From: SZUA-320 sp963707875
Lineage (GTDB): Bacteria > Gemmatimonadota > Gemmatimonadetes > Gemmatimonadales > GWC2-71-9
DNA length: 64,000 bases
Reading direction: 5' to 3'
Assembly (NCBI GenBank): GCA_963707875.1
Contig: CAVPRU010000014.1
Location: forward strand, 248,001-312,000
Shown here piece by piece: positions 17,327 to 26,254 of the stretch. The translations under genes and the position numbers were made by a program. Every line of letters starts with the position of its first letter. Position 1 is the first letter of the stretch. The notes beneath the pieces were generated by a model. That model searched no databases and was not told the origin of the DNA. It saw nothing but the letters and a program-made list of their open reading frames with translations.

Positions 17327-18571
17327 TCAGTTGGGCGCGTGGGTCCCGCTGGCCCCGTAGCTCCGTTCCCCCCCGATCGTCGGGCCGGAGAAGTCAAACG
17401 CCCGATCGTTGTTCACCCTGGCGATCCACTGCCGCACCGACCCCGGAAACGCGGTAGGGCTGCCGTTCTTCCCGAACGGATCGGTGTACCAGACGTTGGG
17501 GCCGTCCAGGTTGTTCACCCGGTTGGAGTTGATATCCACTTTTCGCCGAACCCCATTGAACGGTGAGCGGGGGTCATCAAACGCGACCACCACGGTGCCA
17601 TTCTGGGTCGGCTCGCTGCACATCGAGCCCCGGGCCCGGTCCCCGTTGTTCTCTGTCTCGTGGCAGGCCGCGATCGGCCGACCCGTCAGGTTGGGCGCGG
17701 CGGGATCATGGAACCGGCTTGGGAAGAAGGCCTGGAAGTAGGGGTTGAAGCTCGCCAGGGTATGGCCATCGGCCCGCCTGACGGCGGTGGAGATCTCCCA
17801 GCTCTCGTGTAACGCCGAAGAGAAACTCGAGTTGGAGCCCGCCGGGACCAGGAAGTGCCGGTCGATGCAACTCCGGTCGGGAAGCCGTCGCCGGCCACTC
17901 CCTGCCGGTGAGTTGGCCGGGGTCGCGGTGCCGACGATGATCCGGGTGCCATCACAGGAGCGGACGAATTCGCCAGGGGTACCGATCGCCGCGATGACCC
18001 GGATGTGCATCTCGGTCCCGTCGGTACAGGCAATGCTGTAGATCAGCTCATGCAGGTTGTTGGTGAACGCATCCCGACTGTGGGTGCCCTGGTGGAGCTT
18101 GACCAGGACATCACAGGTGGTCGTGAAGAACGACCCGAGGCCGTCCCCGGCCTGAAACACCAGGTTGTTCTCCCACTCGACCTTGTGCCCCACGTGGTCC
18201 TCGTGACGTCGGGTGCCCGGGTCCCAGGTGTCAAGCGTTTCGTTCACGTAGCCGAACGGCAGATCACCGACCTTGCCATACAGGTCCGATCCCCGCGGAT
18301 CCCGGCCATGCTCATGCCCGAAGTTGCACCCGGTGGCCGGGTCGACCGGGGGGTGCCATGTCGGGTACCGCTTTCCGTCGGGGCCGATCGTCGAGGACCC
18401 GTTGTGAATGTCCACGCTGCAGTTGTCCCCGGATCCCGGTGCCCAGGCTCGCATCGCGATGCTCTGCTGTCCGGTCGGGGCGACCGGCGGACCCAGGTAC
18501 CCCTCTTCTCCCCCACAGGCCATCAGGACCACCCCGAAGGCCATCCAGATCTGCGATCGCATCATGGTCAT
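17327..18571 (-). CDS. lipoprotein of unknown function
   Basis: A 414-residue lipoprotein: MTMMRSQIWMAFGVVLMACGGEEG has a lipobox (LMAC). The mature protein contains eight or more cysteines in spaced pairs (for example CNFGHEHGRDPRG, CSVDIHNGSS, RSCIDRHFLVP), suggesting a disulfide-stabilised extracytoplasmic protein, and many His residues (HEHGRD, RHEDHVGHK) that could bind metal. I do not recognise the family and assign no function. The ATG at 18571 is chosen because it begins the signal peptide and AGAGG lies 8 nt upstream. It follows the small barrel gene by 25 bp on the same strand, so the two are likely co-transcribed. Confidence 0.65.
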   Translation of the reverse strand: MTMMRSQIWMAFGVVLMACGGEEGYLGPPVAPTGQQSIAMRAWAPGSGDNCSVDIHNGSSTIGPDGKRYPTWHPPVDPATGCNFGHEHGRDPRGSDLYGKVGDLPFGYVNETLDTWDPGTRRHEDHVGHKVEWENNLVFQAGDGLGSFFTTTCDVLVKLHQGTHSRDAFTNNLHELIYSIACTDGTEMHIRVIAAIGTPGEFVRSCDGTRIIVGTATPANSPAGSGRRRLPDRSCIDRHFLVPAGSNSSFSSALHESWEISTAVRRADGHTLASFNPYFQAFFPSRFHDPAAPNLTGRPIAACHETENNGDRARGSMCSEPTQNGTVVVAFDDPRSPFNGVRRKVDINSNRVNNLDGPNVWYTDPFGKNGSPTAFPGSVRQWIARVNNDRAFDFSGPTIGGERSYGASGTHAPN

Positions 18572-18596
18572 GGAAAACCTCTGTGAAAGGAAGGAG

Positions 18597-19211
18597 CTAG
18601 TGGCGGGTAATCCCGACACCAAGGCTCAGCACCAGCAGACGCACGTCGTCAGCCACCCGTTCCGCGCGGAAGTTCCCGTTCGAGGTGACCTCATGGTTCA
18701 TCCCGCCCTGGGCCGAGGCCATGATCCCGATGAACGGGGCGATGGAGATGTTGGGGCTGACGCGCATCTCATAGCCACCACCGATCTGCAGCGTCGGCAA
18801 CCAGGCGTTGAGGGCTTCGGACTCTTCGGTGGCCCGATACCGGGACAGGCCCAGGCCGAGTTTGAGCAGCCAGCCGTGCTCTTCGACGGGGTACCAGGTG
18901 CCGGCCAGGGTGCCCGCCAGGACCGTCTGATGGATCTCTCCCGCCTGCTGCCAGCCGGTCAGTTCCCCCCCGAGCAGCAGCCGGGGGGAGAGGGTGCCGC
19001 CGATCCGGAGGTTACCGGAGATCCCGCCCGTGGCCTGATCACCACCGCAAATCCCGCAGCTCAGATCGGCGTGACCCTGGCCCAGGCCCCCTCCAAACCA
19101 GAAGCCCTGACGGGACCCGGTGACCGGACCGAATCCCTGCCCGGCCGCCACCGTGGCGATGAGACCGGAAAGGACGACCGCCAGAAGCGCCACCGCCGAC
19201 CAGAATCGCAT
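18597..19211 (-). CDS. small outer-membrane beta-barrel protein
   Basis: A 204-residue protein with a signal peptide (MRFWSAVALLAVVLSGLIATVAAGQ). The alternating, glycine-rich body (FWFGGGLGQGHADLSCGICGGD, LLLGGELTGWQQ, LQIGGGYEMRVSPNISIAPFIGIMAS) is typical of 8-strand OmpA/OmpW-like barrels. The pair CGIC is unusual for such a protein. The ATG at 19211 is chosen from the signal peptide; the frame stays open upstream but that part is not coding in character. It precedes the lipoprotein gene at 17327-18571; function unknown. Confidence 0.65.
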   Translation of the reverse strand: MRFWSAVALLAVVLSGLIATVAAGQGFGPVTGSRQGFWFGGGLGQGHADLSCGICGGDQATGGISGNLRIGGTLSPRLLLGGELTGWQQAGEIHQTVLAGTLAGTWYPVEEHGWLLKLGLGLSRYRATEESEALNAWLPTLQIGGGYEMRVSPNISIAPFIGIMASAQGGMNHEVTSNGNFRAERVADDVRLLVLSLGVGITRH

Positions 19212-19600
19212 CGGTCCAGATCGCGACAGTGGCGGCGGTTCGACGGAAACAGCGCCGACGGCTGGGAGCGTGGCGTGGAGCCAACGCCTGGACGACGCCG
19301 GGCCGTGCCCCGGCACAATGCGAGAATCGAAAGGCATGAGTTCGAACCACCGTTGAAGGAGTTCGCGACCCGACAATGACCTGAACGTGGAGGTGCGACA
19401 GAGGTCGCGGTGCACCAGGAGACAGAGGCAATAATTGCGCCCCGCGAAGGGGCGGACGTCCCTGGTATGGATGGCTTCCGACCTCGTAGCGTGGACGCCT
19501 CAGTGGCCATCCCGGCGTCCGTCGGGCGAGGCAAGCGCCAGGAACAGGATCGGGAGGCCGGTCGTCTGGCCCAGGGGCACCAGGCACCCTATCCTACGGG
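19212..19600. other. intergenic region without a recognised gene
   Basis: This 389-bp gap lies between two divergent genes. No frame here reads like a known protein on either strand. On the plus strand, TATCCT at 19590-19595 could be a -10 box that places the transcription start at the ATG of the downstream flavoprotein gene (19601); no convincing -35 box is seen. The promoter of the barrel gene must also lie here. Confidence 0.4.
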
Positions 19601-20257
19601 ATGACCAATTCCCCCTCTCGTGACGACCGGCACCGGATTCGCCGCAGCCCCGAACTGGGGGCGTATGATCCGGAAACCCTCTATGCCATTCTGGACGCCA
19701 CGCCGGTCTGCCACGTCGGCCTGAGCGAGCCGCATGGACCAGTGGTGATCCCGACCTTCCACACCCGGCTTGACGACCGGCTCCTCCTGCACGGAGCGAC
19801 GACCAGTCGACTGATGCAACATCTGGGAAGCGGGGAGCCGGTCTGCGTCGCCGTCACCCTCATCGATGGCCTGGTCCTGGCCCGATCGGTCTTCCATCAC
19901 TCGATGAACTACCGGTCGGCGGTGGTCTTCGGACGCGGGCATCTGCTGGAGGACGAACGGCAGCGGCTGGCCGCCCTGGAGACCATCACCGAACGACTGC
20001 TCCCCGGTCGCTGGAGCGACGCCCGGCAGCCAAACGCCCGGGAACTCAAAGCCACGGCGGTTGCCGTCGTTCCGATCGATCATGCGTCGGCCAAGCTGCG
20101 GGCCGGCCCACCCATCGACGATGAGGGGGACCTGACGTTGCCGGTCTGGGCCGGGGTGATCCCCTCCTCTACCCGGTGGCTGGACCCGATCCCCGACCCC
20201 CAAACAGAGCAGGCGGGCACCCCGGTGCCCGCCTACCTGACCAACCGGACCGGGTGA
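19601..20257 (+). CDS. pyridoxamine 5'-phosphate oxidase-like flavoprotein
   Basis: A 218-residue protein of the PNPOx-like split-barrel superfamily (flavin-nucleotide-binding type, COG3467-like). It shows the opening ELGAYDPETLYAILDATPVCHVG, then VVIPTFHTRLDDRLLLHGATTSRLMQ, VAVTLIDGLVLARSVFHHSMNYRSAVVFG, and a later KATAVAVVPIDHASAKLR. These proteins bind FMN, F420 or heme; the cofactor and substrate are unknown here. The ATG at 19601 is the first start and may be leaderless. Its last codons form part of a strong hairpin, and it converges on the nitrite reductase remnant. Confidence 0.8.
   Translation: MTNSPSRDDRHRIRRSPELGAYDPETLYAILDATPVCHVGLSEPHGPVVIPTFHTRLDDRLLLHGATTSRLMQHLGSGEPVCVAVTLIDGLVLARSVFHHSMNYRSAVVFGRGHLLEDERQRLAALETITERLLPGRWSDARQPNARELKATAVAVVPIDHASAKLRAGPPIDDEGDLTLPVWAGVIPSSTRWLDPIPDPQTEQAGTPVPAYLTNRTG
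20211..20234. terminator. GC-rich hairpin at the end of the flavoprotein gene
   Basis: Arms AGGCGGGCACC (20211-20221) and GGTGCCCGCCT (20224-20234) are perfect inverted repeats. No T-run follows, so if it ends transcription it would not be a classical intrinsic terminator. It lies between convergent genes and inside the last codons of the plus-strand one. Confidence 0.35.
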
Positions 20258-20270
20258 CCGACCTGCCGTA

Positions 20271-20622
20271 TCAGGGCTGTCTGATCGGCCCTGGCGCCGT
20301 AACCTGTTTCATCAGGACGTCGTTCCAGTCCCCCTCGGCGACGATGTGCCCTACCGCCCCCAGGAGCACGGCCTCAATCAGGTTGTGATTGACGTAGGCG
20401 TAGGTGCCGTTCTGCCGGAACTGGTAGAGCGCCGCCACCGCCGAGCCGCCGGGGATGAACCAGGTCTCCTGGTCCGTGAGGGGGCGCATCGTTGAACGAC
20501 CCGCCCTGCCAGACGAGGTCGGCGTGGCCGCCGATGATGTGGGGCCGGCTGTCGCGATTGGCCTGGGAGTGCAGGAAGAGCACCTTCTCCCCAACATTGA
20601 CCTTGAGGGCCTACCTCCTTCT
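20271..20622 (-). pseudogene. nirK: 3' remnant of copper nitrite reductase
   Basis: The last 110-120 residues of a two-domain copper nitrite reductase: ALKVNVGEKVLFLHSQANRD, RPHIIGGHADLVWQGG, DQETWFIPGGSAVAALYQFR and YAYVNHNLIEAVLLGAVGHI. The His of GGHAD and of VNHN correspond to second-domain residues at the type-2 copper site. The whole first domain with the type-1 copper ligands is absent: upstream (20623-20759) the frame meets a stop and no homologous sequence is seen before hypE ends. One extra base in the 5-G run at 20480-20484 also splits the fragment. Non-functional as it stands. Confidence 0.75.
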
Positions 20623-20759
20623 CGGCGGGGTGGCGCCCGGCCGCCCGGTGGGACGGTCCTTCGCGCCCTTCCCCAGGAGTCTACCGGTTGGCAGGGGAAG
20701 CGCCAGAGCCCGGCAGGAAGGGGAGGTCGCGCACGGTTACGCCGGCTCGGGCCGTCTGG

Positions 20760-21815
20760 TCAGCAGATCCGCGGGAGCTGGTCGCCGGGGAGCATGTCCA
20801 CCACCCGGGTCCCGCCGATCGAGGTCCGGAGCACCACCAGCCCGGGATGATTGGGCACCACGGTACCGGCAATCGTGGCATTCCGGCCCAGCGGGTGGCG
20901 TTGAAGGCTGGTGAGCGCCCGTTCCGCGGCCGCAGGCGCAACCACTGCCAGCAGAACCCCCTCGTTGGCCACGTAGAGCGGATCGAGACCCAGCAGCTCG
21001 CACGCCGCGGCCACCGGAGTTGGAATCGTCAGCCCGGCCTCGGTCAGGGTGATGCCGACCCGCGAGGTCTGAGCGATCTCCGTCAATGCGCTGGCCACCC
21101 CACCGCGGGTCGGGTCCCGGAGCACGTGTACCTCGGCGCCGATCTCCTCCCGGAGACGGTCCACCAGGGGAACCAGCGAAGCCGAGTCGGACTGGATCTC
21201 GGCCTCGAAGGCCAGACCTTCCCGGGCGGCCATGATCGCCATGCCGTGGCAGGCGATCGGACCGCTGATCAGCACCACGTCTCCCGCTCGCGCCTGATCG
21301 GGAGCGGGCCGGAACCCGGGATTCAACAGGCCGATCCCGGTGGTATTGAGGTAGAGCCCGTCCGCCTTGCCTCGCTCCACCACCTTGGTGTCGCCAGTCA
21401 CCAGCAGCACACCGGCCTCGGAGGCCGCCCGGGCCATGGAAGCGAGAATGCGATCCAGCTGGTCGAGCGGCAAGCCCTCTTCCAGCACGAAACCGGCGGT
21501 CAGGTACCGAGGCCGTCCTCCCATCATGGCCAGGTCGTTGAGGGTGCCGTGGACCGCCAGCGAGCCGATGTTCCCACCGGGAAACTCGAGCGGGCTCACC
21601 ACGAAGGTGTCGGTGGAAACCACCACCGGCCCGGCCCCGAGGTCGAGCACCGCGCCGTCCGCCAAACGGTCGAGGATCTCGTTCTGGAAATGGGGCAGGA
21701 ATCGATCCCGCAGCAGGGCGGCCGACAGCTTCCCGCCGGAGCCATGGCCGAGCTGAACGCTATCGCTGGCCACCGGGACAGGGCAGGACGGACCCTCGAC
21801 GAGACGCACGGTCAT
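20760..21815 (-). CDS. hypE: hydrogenase maturation protein HypE
   Basis: Thiocarbamate dehydratase that, with HypF, makes the cyanide ligands of the [NiFe] active-site iron. The 351-residue PurM-like ATPase has LGHGSGGKLSAALL near the N-terminus, ATP-binding segments (VVSTDTFVVSP, GTLNDLAMMGG, LVTGDTKVV, LRDPTRGGV) and the essential C-terminal Cys in the ending LPRIC. The ending separates it from selenophosphate synthetase and ThiL relatives. The ATG at 21815 overlaps the hypD stop (ATGA). It is the last gene of the hydrogenase operon. Confidence 0.95.
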   Translation of the reverse strand: MTVRLVEGPSCPVPVASDSVQLGHGSGGKLSAALLRDRFLPHFQNEILDRLADGAVLDLGAGPVVVSTDTFVVSPLEFPGGNIGSLAVHGTLNDLAMMGGRPRYLTAGFVLEEGLPLDQLDRILASMARAASEAGVLLVTGDTKVVERGKADGLYLNTTGIGLLNPGFRPAPDQARAGDVVLISGPIACHGMAIMAAREGLAFEAEIQSDSASLVPLVDRLREEIGAEVHVLRDPTRGGVASALTEIAQTSRVGITLTEAGLTIPTPVAAACELLGLDPLYVANEGVLLAVVAPAAAERALTSLQRHPLGRNATIAGTVVPNHPGLVVLRTSIGGTRVVDMLPGDQLPRIC

Positions 21816-22924
21816 GGGATCTCCGCCACCTCGACTGGCCGGAGCCGACCATAGTTGTAATAGGCGGCGCAAGCGCCTTCACTGGAGACCATCGGGGCCC
21901 CGAGCGGGTGCTCCGGGGTACATTCGCCGCCGAAGGCTGGGCAGTCGCGGGGCTTGAGGTGACCGCGCAGGACATCCCCGGCCCGGCACGCCGCCGGCTC
22001 TTCCACCCGGATGTCCTCCAGCCCGAACCGCCGCTCGGCATCGAACCCCAAGAATTCGGGTCGGAGCCCCAGGCCACTTCGGGGGATCATTCCTATCCCG
22101 CGCCACTTGCGATCCACCAACTGAAAGACCCGCTCGACCTGGGTCCGGGCCGGCGATGTTCCCTCCCGTCGCACGGCCCGGACGTACTGATTCTCCACCT
22201 CATGGCGCCCCTCCTCCAGCTGGGTTACCACCATGAGGATGCCTTCGAGCAGATCCAGCGGCTCGAATCCCGTCACCACGATCGGGACCCGATACTCCGA
22301 GGCGATCGGCTCGTACTCGGTCCACCCCATCACGGTGCACACATGCCCGGCCGCCAGGAACCCCTTGACCCGGTTGGCGGGGTCCTGCAGGATGGCCTCC
22401 ATGGCCGGGGGCACGGTAACGTGCGACACCAGCACCGAGAAATTCGATACCCCCAGTTCCCGGGCCCGCCAAACGGCCATGGCGTTGGCGGGAGCGGTAG
22501 TTTCAAAGCCGACCGCAAAGAACACCACTTCCCGATCGGGATTGCGACGCGCCAGCTCGAGCGCATCGAGTGGCGAGTACACCACCCGGACGTTCCCGCC
22601 CCGGGAACGCACCTGTTGCAGATCGCACTCGCTGCCCGGAACCCGGAGCATGTCACCGAACGAGGTGAAGATGACCTCCGGGCGCGCGGCCAGGGCGAGG
22701 GCCTTGTCAATCTGCTCCAGGGGCGTGACGCAGACCGGGCAGCCGGGACCGTGAATCATCTCCACCGCTCCGCCGAGCAGTTCATCGAGTCCCTGCTTGA
22801 CGATCGTATGGGTCTGTCCGCCGCAGACTTCCATCATCGGCCAGGCGCGGCTGGCGCTCTGCCGGATCCGCCGGATCAGGGCCTGGGCAATGGCGGGGTC
22901 GCGATACTCGCTGAGGTATTTCAC
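21812..22924 (-). CDS. hypD: hydrogenase maturation protein HypD
   Basis: Scaffold with a [4Fe-4S] cluster on which the Fe(CN)2CO unit is built together with HypC and HypE. The 370-residue protein has MMEVCGGQTHTI, the GPGCPVCVTP motif, VGFETTAP, AGHVCTVMG, and the C-terminal cluster cysteines (DCPAFGGECTPEHPLG, SSEGACAAYYNYGR). The GTG at 22924 overlaps the hypC stop (GTGA) and gives the natural start VKYLSEYRDP; an 18-codon upstream extension is discarded. Confidence 0.95.
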   Translation of the reverse strand: MKYLSEYRDPAIAQALIRRIRQSASRAWPMMEVCGGQTHTIVKQGLDELLGGAVEMIHGPGCPVCVTPLEQIDKALALAARPEVIFTSFGDMLRVPGSECDLQQVRSRGGNVRVVYSPLDALELARRNPDREVVFFAVGFETTAPANAMAVWRARELGVSNFSVLVSHVTVPPAMEAILQDPANRVKGFLAAGHVCTVMGWTEYEPIASEYRVPIVVTGFEPLDLLEGILMVVTQLEEGRHEVENQYVRAVRREGTSPARTQVERVFQLVDRKWRGIGMIPRSGLGLRPEFLGFDAERRFGLEDIRVEEPAACRAGDVLRGHLKPRDCPAFGGECTPEHPLGAPMVSSEGACAAYYNYGRLRPVEVAEIP

Positions 22925-23217
22925 CGAGCCTCTCCCTCCCACGGCGCCAGACTGGCGTCGGCCACTTCGGCGATCCACTCCAGCTCATCCAGCTGGCTCA
23001 TCTCCCGCAGCACCTCGAAGGTGCGGCGCGCTTCCTCCTCCTCGACCCGGCTGATGGCAAACCCGACGTGGACGATGACGTAGTCCCCGACCTGCGCTTC
23101 GTCTGCCACGTACGCCAGACAACACTCCCGGCGGACTCCACCGAAGTCCACCATCCCCATCGGAAGGCCCTGATCCTCACGTCGGGCGACGATTCGTCCC
23201 GGAATGCCCAAGCACAT
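22921..23217 (-). CDS. hypC: hydrogenase maturation chaperone HypC
   Basis: Small chaperone (98 residues) that carries the Fe(CN)2CO unit with HypD and delivers it to the large-subunit precursor. The invariant N-terminus MCLGIPG is present with the essential Cys2, followed by the OB-like barrel (VDFGGVRRECCLAYV, VGDYVIVHVGFAISRV) and an acidic C-terminal helix. It lies 17 bp after hypF and overlaps hypD. Confidence 0.95.
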   Translation of the reverse strand: MCLGIPGRIVARREDQGLPMGMVDFGGVRRECCLAYVADEAQVGDYVIVHVGFAISRVEEEEARRTFEVLREMSQLDELEWIAEVADASLAPWEGEAR

Positions 23218-23234
23218 CGCAACCTCCTCTGGGA

Positions 23235-25583
23235 TTATGCCCCGGCCGCAAGCTGGGCAGCGCCGACCGCCGCCTGACCCAGGCTCACCGCGCCATCGTT
23301 GGGGCTGAACCGGCGCGGGAGCAGCACCTCAAACCCCTGCTGCCCCAGGCGCCGGGTGACCGAGGCCGTGAGACGGGCATTCTGGAAGCTGCCACCGCAG
23401 AGGGCCACCGATCGATCCCCGGGCCCGACCGGAACTCCGAGGCGCCCGAGCACCACCATCCGGACTGCCGCCGCGGCGACCGTCTCGTGGAAAATCGCAG
23501 CCAGGTCGGCCGGGTCGTCCCCCTGCTTGTGCCGGGCCGCCAACTCGACCAGCATCCCGACGGGATCCCAGACCCAGATCGCAGCCCCGTCAGATCCCTC
23601 CAGGGAAAATGCAGTGGGCAGCGCCACGGCCTCCCGATCGCCGGCCAACGCCTCGAGCTCCATGGCCGCCTGGCCCTCATACGAGGCTCGGTCACGAACG
23701 CCCAGCAGCGCGGCCGCCGCATCAAACAACCGTCCCATGGATGACACCTCCGGGGCGTTGATCCGACGTGCGACCTGACGCAGGGCCAGTTGCCATTCGG
23801 CCTCCGGTACCCGCGAGCGGAACGGCACCGCCCGCTCGTCGGCACCATACGCCAGGGCGAGGTAACCGACAGCCGAGCGCCACGGCCGCCGGGCGGCCAG
23901 GTCGCCGCCGGGCAAGGCGGCATAGCGGAGCCGGGCCAGGCGGTGGAACCCGACCAGGTCGGCCCAAAGCAACTCGGCCCCCCAGGTTCGGCCATCGGTC
24001 CCGTATCCGGTGCCGTCGAAGGTCAGGCCCAGCACCGGCCCGCGGTGGCCGTGCTCGGCCAGCACTGCTGCCACATGGGCGTGGTGGTGCTGAACCGCGA
24101 TGACCTGCTCGAGCCCCAGTTCCTGGGCCACGCGGGTGGAGAGGTAGCCGGGGTGCAGATCGTGGACCGCAACCTGCGGATCGATCCGAAAGAGCTGACG
24201 GCCCCGCGCGAGTGCACCCTGGAAGTGGTGCAGGGTCTCGAGGGTCTCGAGATCCCCGATGTGCTGGCTGGGCCAGGCCCGACTGCCCTGAGCCAGGGTA
24301 AAGGTGTTCTTGAGATGAGGCCCGACGGCCACCAGCGGCACCGGGGTCGGGATGGGAAGATCGACCGGCAGCGGGGCGTAGCCGCGGGCGCGCCGGAGAA
24401 GGATGGGCCCAGGCTCTGACATCCGGACCACCGAATCGTCGTAGCGTGCCACGATCTCGCGGTCGTGCAACAGGAAGCCGTCGGCAATCTCCCTGAGTCC
24501 GAGGCGAGCCTCCGCATTGCTGATCGCGATCGGCTCCTCGCTCCGGTTGCCGCTGGTCATGATCAGTGGACGGCCGAAGTCGGTCAGCAGCAGGTGATGC
24601 AGAGGAGTGGCCGCGAGCATCACCCCAATTTCGGGCAGCCCGGGTGCCACCGACGGCGCCAGGCCGATCCCTTCCCTCCGAGGCAGCAAGACGATCGGAC
24701 ACTCGGGGGAGGTCAGCAGTTCGGCTGCGGCCGGAGGGACCACCGCAAGGCGTTCGGCATCGGCCAGCCGAGCAACCATCAACGCCAGCGGTTTGGCCTC
24801 CCGGTGTTTCCGGTTCCGGAGCCGGCGCACCGCGTCTTCCCGAGTGGCATCAACCGCCAGGTGGAACCCGCCGAGCCCCCGGACGGCGAGCACCATCCCT
24901 CGCCGCAGGAGGTCCACTGCGGACGCCAAGGCCGCCTCGCCGCGGGGCGCCGGACGGGCCCCTGTGGCGGGCTCAAACCAGAGCACCGGCCCGCACTCGG
25001 GACAGGCGTTCGTCTCGGAATGGTACCGGCGGTTGGCCGGGGCATGGTACTCTTCGAGGCAGTCGGGACACTGGGGGAACGCCCGCATGCTGGTGCGGAT
25101 TCGATCGTAGGGCAGCCCCTCGATGATCGTGTACCGCGGTCCGCAGTCGGTGCAGGTAACGAACGGGTAGCGGTACCGACGATCCGCCGGGTCGAACAAC
25201 TCCGCCACGCAGGCATGACAGATGGCCGTGTCGGGTGCGACGGGCTGGCTCCGGCTCGGCTCAACCTGGCTTCCCAGCAACTGGAAACCGGTGTGGCCTT
25301 CCGGGGCCCGGCCCGCGCTCTCGACCCCTTCGATCCGGGCCATCGGTGGGGCGTCTCGACGGAGCGCCTCGGCGAACTGGTCCAGGGCGTCGGGCAGGCC
25401 TTCGACCAGGACCTGGACGTCCCCTGAGGTGTTGCGCACCCAGCCGACCAGGCCCAGCTGGACGGCCTGGCGATACACGAAGGGCCGGAACCCGACCCCC
25501 TGCACGACCCCCGTGACCCGGAGCATCCGGCCCTCTACCGCCACGGCCTTTGTCGTTGGTCCGAGCAGCCTGGGGCCTGCCAT
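23235..25583 (-). CDS. hypF: carbamoyltransferase HypF
   Basis: Makes thiocarbamate on HypE from carbamoyl phosphate. The 782-residue protein shows the full domain order: acylphosphatase (VTGVVQGVGFRPFVYR), two zinc fingers (CHAC...CTDC and CPDC...CPEC), a YrdC-like nucleotide-binding domain (KHREAKPLALMV, TSGNRSEEPI) and a Kae1-like domain with HHHAHVAAV and LTFDGTGYG metal and nucleotide motifs. The ATG at 25583 overlaps the hypB stop. A much longer open frame upstream is the antisense shadow of hypB. No break is seen. Confidence 0.95.
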   Translation of the reverse strand: MAGPRLLGPTTKAVAVEGRMLRVTGVVQGVGFRPFVYRQAVQLGLVGWVRNTSGDVQVLVEGLPDALDQFAEALRRDAPPMARIEGVESAGRAPEGHTGFQLLGSQVEPSRSQPVAPDTAICHACVAELFDPADRRYRYPFVTCTDCGPRYTIIEGLPYDRIRTSMRAFPQCPDCLEEYHAPANRRYHSETNACPECGPVLWFEPATGARPAPRGEAALASAVDLLRRGMVLAVRGLGGFHLAVDATREDAVRRLRNRKHREAKPLALMVARLADAERLAVVPPAAAELLTSPECPIVLLPRREGIGLAPSVAPGLPEIGVMLAATPLHHLLLTDFGRPLIMTSGNRSEEPIAISNAEARLGLREIADGFLLHDREIVARYDDSVVRMSEPGPILLRRARGYAPLPVDLPIPTPVPLVAVGPHLKNTFTLAQGSRAWPSQHIGDLETLETLHHFQGALARGRQLFRIDPQVAVHDLHPGYLSTRVAQELGLEQVIAVQHHHAHVAAVLAEHGHRGPVLGLTFDGTGYGTDGRTWGAELLWADLVGFHRLARLRYAALPGGDLAARRPWRSAVGYLALAYGADERAVPFRSRVPEAEWQLALRQVARRINAPEVSSMGRLFDAAAALLGVRDRASYEGQAAMELEALAGDREAVALPTAFSLEGSDGAAIWVWDPVGMLVELAARHKQGDDPADLAAIFHETVAAAAVRMVVLGRLGVPVGPGDRSVALCGGSFQNARLTASVTRRLGQQGFEVLLPRRFSPNDGAVSLGQAAVGAAQLAAGA

Positions 25584-26254
25584 CAGGTGTGCACCAGCCG
25601 GGGGGACAGGCTCCGGAGCAGCTCCATCCAGCCGTTCATCCCCTCCCCGGTCAGCGCCGAAAGCTGGAGGAACTGGAGGTCGGGATTGACCTCGAGCGCC
25701 AAGGCACGGGCCCGATCGGGATCGAAGGGGACGTGGGGCAACAGGTCGATCTTGGTCAGGACTGCGAATTGCGCCGCCCGGAAGGCCGCGGGGTACTTCT
25801 GAGGCTTGTCCTCGCCCTCGGTCACCGACAGCAGGACGACCTTGGCCTCTTCCCCAAGGTCCCAGCCGGCCGGGCAGACCAGGTTGCCCACGTTCTCGAT
25901 GATCAGCAATCCGGTCTCGGCCAGATTGATGGCAGCCAGAGCCGTCAGCACCTGGCGGGCATCGAGGTGACACCCCCCTCCGGTGACGACCGCGTGCACC
26001 AGACGATCGGTATGGCGGGCCAACCGCTCGGCGTCGTTGCGCGTCTGGACATCCCCGGTGATGATCGCCATGGGCAATTCGGCGCCCATTGCCTGGAGGG
26101 TGCGCTCCAACAGGGCGGTCTTCCCTGCCCCGGGGGAGGAGATCAGGTTGAGCGAGGATACTCCCGCCGCCCGGAGTCGACGGCGTACCGTGGCGGCGAA
26201 CTGGTCGTTCCGGGCCATCACTCGCTCACGCACTTCAATCGTCCGAATCGCCAT
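25583..26254 (-). CDS. hypB: hydrogenase nickel incorporation GTPase HypB
   Basis: SIMIBI-class GTPase that inserts nickel with HypA. The 223-residue protein has the P-loop SSPGAGKT, GDVQTRNDAERL, the nickel/zinc site GGGCHLDA, the switch segment ENVGNLVCPA and LTKIDLLP. The His-rich N-terminal tail and the CCGC-type high-affinity nickel site of some HypB are absent, as in many bacteria. MAIRTIEVRERVM at 26254 is taken as the start; it overlaps hypA by 20 bp. ATG 26257 is equivalent. Confidence 0.93.
   Translation of the reverse strand: MAIRTIEVRERVMARNDQFAATVRRRLRAAGVSSLNLISSPGAGKTALLERTLQAMGAELPMAIITGDVQTRNDAERLARHTDRLVHAVVTGGGCHLDARQVLTALAAINLAETGLLIIENVGNLVCPAGWDLGEEAKVVLLSVTEGEDKPQKYPAAFRAAQFAVLTKIDLLPHVPFDPDRARALALEVNPDLQFLQLSALTGEGMNGWMELLRSLSPRLVHT

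Noticed and set aside
19211..19415. IVPGHGP-like stretch in the frame upstream of the small barrel gene, suggestive of a metallo-beta-lactamase end
   Set aside because: Only one short motif without any other part of the fold; the signal peptide at 19211 marks the true start.
20760..21815. Selenophosphate synthetase (selD)
   Set aside because: The C-terminal LPRIC and the neighbours hypD, C and F identify HypE; the N-terminal Cys/Sec motif of SelD is absent.
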